Assembly: GCA_009693435.1 (NCBI GenBank)
Contig: SHXF01000152.1
Span: 1 to 7,592, forward strand
Direction: 5' to 3'
Length of the DNA: 7,592 nt
From: Betaproteobacteria bacterium
Lineage (GTDB): Bacteria > Pseudomonadota > Gammaproteobacteria > Burkholderiales > SG8-39
This document shows, piece by piece, positions 6,415 through 7,592 of the stretch. Both the position numbers and the translations under genes were made by a program. Position 1 is the first letter of the stretch, and each line of letters begins with the position of its first letter. The notes under the pieces were generated by a model. That model was not told the DNA's origin. It searched no databases and saw nothing but the letters and a program-made list of their open reading frames with translations.

Positions 6415-7287
6415 TCAATATGCCGAGGCCGATACCAAGGATGAGGCCTCGGACGAATACTCCTTGAGCGAAACCCGCCAGTGAATGCGGTCTTCTTCTG
6501 GCGGATAATCACCGGCAGCCTTGTGATAGGAACAGCGGTTATCCCAGATCACGATGTCGCCCTTGGCCCATTTGTGGGTGTACTTGGCATGCGGCTGGAT
6601 CATGTAGCTGGCCAGTTCCTCGATCATGGCATCGCTTTCGGCCGGCTCCATGCCATCGATGCTGACGATCTTGATGCGGTCGAAAAAGAGCACCCTGCGT
6701 CCGGTCTCGAGATGGGTGCCCACGAGCAGATGCCGGATGAGCGCGCTCGGCTTCAGATTCGCTGACTTCATGTAGTCGGGATCGTACTCCCGGCGGCCGG
6801 AGTAAAGATAGACGCCCTGGACGCCTTCCAGACGTTTCTTGATCCGATCGGGGAGTGCGTCATATGCCGCGTACATGCTTGCAAAGTGGGTGTCGCCGCC
6901 ACGGCTGGGCACAGCAAGGCAGTAGAGCTGGGTCGCCTTGTAGGGATCCTCGTCGAAATTGCCGTCGGTGTGGAATGCCTCGGCACCGCGCCGGTAGATA
7001 TGCATCTTGAGCTTGCCGTTCGGATCGAACTTGTCTATGCCCATGACGGTGATCTCGGGATGCCGTGGATGAGGAACATTGGCCGATGGGTGCGGAATAA
7101 TCGTTCCAAAACGCCGGCTGTAAGCCAGGTAGTCCTCGGGCGTCAGCTCCTGACCGCGCACAACGATGACATTGCAGTCCAGCCACGTTTCATAGATCTT
7201 GCCAAAGGTCGCGTCGTCCATTGTCTTGACATCAACCCCGGTTATTTCGGCACCGATTTGCTCTCCTGAACGGCGAATTTCGATCAT
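6415..7287 (-). CDS. TauD/TfdA-family Fe(II)/2-oxoglutarate-dependent dioxygenase
   Basis: This 290-residue protein is a complete member of the TauD/TfdA family, cytoplasmic enzymes that couple 2-oxoglutarate decarboxylation to hydroxylation of a substrate, which may then fragment. The iron-binding triad is intact: His106 and Asp108 in FHTDGNFDEDP, and His255 in WDNRCSYHKA. Arg267 and Arg271 in DRIHWRV fit the family's 2-oxoglutarate-binding arginine region. The family stretch VPSRGGDTHFASMYAAYDALP (from residue 126) is present. The N-terminal IGAEITGVDV is also typical. The start at 7287 has AAAGGA with 7-base spacing. Known substrates in the family include taurine, alkyl sulfates and phenoxyacetates. 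This sequence alone does not choose among them, so tauD is not assigned. It is the first minus-strand gene of the region, about 155 bases from the IS30-type element, and precedes Bug protein B. Confidence 0.93.
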   Translation of the reverse strand: MIEIRRSGEQIGAEITGVDVKTMDDATFGKIYETWLDCNVIVVRGQELTPEDYLAYSRRFGTIIPHPSANVPHPRHPEITVMGIDKFDPNGKLKMHIYRRGAEAFHTDGNFDEDPYKATQLYCLAVPSRGGDTHFASMYAAYDALPDRIKKRLEGVQGVYLYSGRREYDPDYMKSANLKPSALIRHLLVGTHLETGRRVLFFDRIKIVSIDGMEPAESDAMIEELASYMIQPHAKYTHKWAKGDIVIWDNRCSYHKAAGDYPPEEDRIHWRVSLKEYSSEASSLVSASAY

Positions 7288-7444
7288 GTCTGTTTCCTTT
7301 TCCTGCCTTATGAGGACTCAAATAAAAATGGGGGCGGCTTCTCGTTGGTTGTGAAAAAGTTACTCACCGGAATCCCTGTCTATTCCAAGAAGTCCATGCC
7401 GCCTATTACTCGACGAAATTAGATCCAGGCGCATTGTGGACAGT
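7288..7444. other. Upstream region of the dioxygenase gene
   Basis: Between the dioxygenase start and the apparent IS end there is no gene. A short inverted repeat, GGAAT at 7369-7373 and ATTCC at 7382-7386, surrounds an 8-base spacer. I did not find a well-spaced sigma-70 promoter on the minus strand. TAGACA (plus-strand 7376-7381) is a good -35 match but has no matching -10 at 16-18 bases. Confidence 0.3.
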
Positions 7445-7592
7445 CGCGAGTTCAAATTCGAAGTGCAACTCTGATTAACAGGTTGGGTGGGCGAGGTGCG
7501 ATAGCATCCGAGCCCCTCGACCACCAAGTCAAAGTTGCCAAGAATGAACTACACACACCTCACCCAAGACGAACGGTACCAGATTGCGATCC
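7445..7592 (+). mobile_element. Left end of an IS30-family insertion sequence, truncated by the window
   Basis: The element is called from its transposase start at 7544 and a terminal-repeat-like stretch. TTCAAATTCGAAGTGCAAC at 7451-7469 resembles by eye the end of Escherichia coli IS30, which has TTCAA then, after a short interval, CAACGCAAC. The distance from this stretch to the transposase start, about 95 bases, suits an IS30 left end. The exact outer boundary is uncertain by several bases because the other end and the target duplication are not in the window. GAGTT at 7448-7452 and AACTC at 7467-7471 form a small inverted repeat within the end. Confidence 0.6.
7544..7592 (+). CDS. IS30-family transposase, N-terminal fragment (3' partial)
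   Basis: From ATG at 7544 the frame reads MNYTHLTQDERYQIAI and runs off the right edge with one base over. This matches the conserved IS30 transposase N-terminus (Y-x-HLT-x-x-ER-x-x-I), the start of its helix-turn-helix DNA-binding domain. IS30 transposases are DDE recombinases of roughly 320-380 residues, so over 95% of the gene lies outside. There is no strong Shine-Dalgarno before the ATG, which is common in IS elements. Only 16 residues are visible, so the specific IS and whether the gene is intact cannot be told. Confidence 0.72.
   Translation, partial: MNYTHLTQDERYQIAI

Noticed and set aside
1..7592. CRISPR array, tRNA, rRNA or riboswitch
   Set aside because: I saw no regularly spaced repeats, tRNA-like cloverleaf or known aptamer core on either strand.

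Overview
This window looks like part of an accessory catabolic region from a Burkholderiales-type betaproteobacterium (Alcaligenaceae or Comamonadaceae relatives are my best guess). Two orphan periplasmic binding proteins of the Bug/TctC family, a family hugely expanded in that order, sit beside class III CoA-transferases, an MmgE/PrpD-type protein and a TauD/TfdA-type dioxygenase. The flanking genes are GC-rich (157 of 240 bases in four hand-counted lines, about 65%). The CoA-transferase pair is clearly lower (236 of 480 bases in eight lines, about 49%).

Layout, left to right. Positions 3-1148 (+) hold the C-terminal 381 residues of an MmgE/PrpD family protein whose start lies outside the window. 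A 165-base convergent gap with weak hairpins follows. Everything from 1314 to 7287 is on the minus strand, in transcription order: TauD/TfdA-like dioxygenase (7287-6415), Bug protein B (6271-5282), a 354-base gap with a 14-bp palindrome, CoA-transferase A (4927-3692), CoA-transferase B (3695-2463, overlapping A by ATGA), then Bug protein A (2288-1314). At the right edge, from about 7445, the left end of an IS30-family insertion sequence begins, and the first 16 codons of its transposase (7544 on) are readable.

How the genes might work together (inference). The Bug proteins would capture small carboxylates in the periplasm. The two co-translated CoA-transferases would activate an organic acid by CoA exchange, possibly as a heteromer. 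The MmgE/PrpD protein would dehydrate or isomerise a carboxylic acid, and the Fe(II)/2-oxoglutarate dioxygenase would hydroxylate or cleave an organic substrate. No membrane transporter subunits (TctA/TctB), no regulator and no downstream CoA-thioester enzymes are in the window, so the substrate cannot be named. All families here are known. The less ordinary points are the low-GC CoA-transferase pair, its tight coupling, and the IS30 element next to the cluster.
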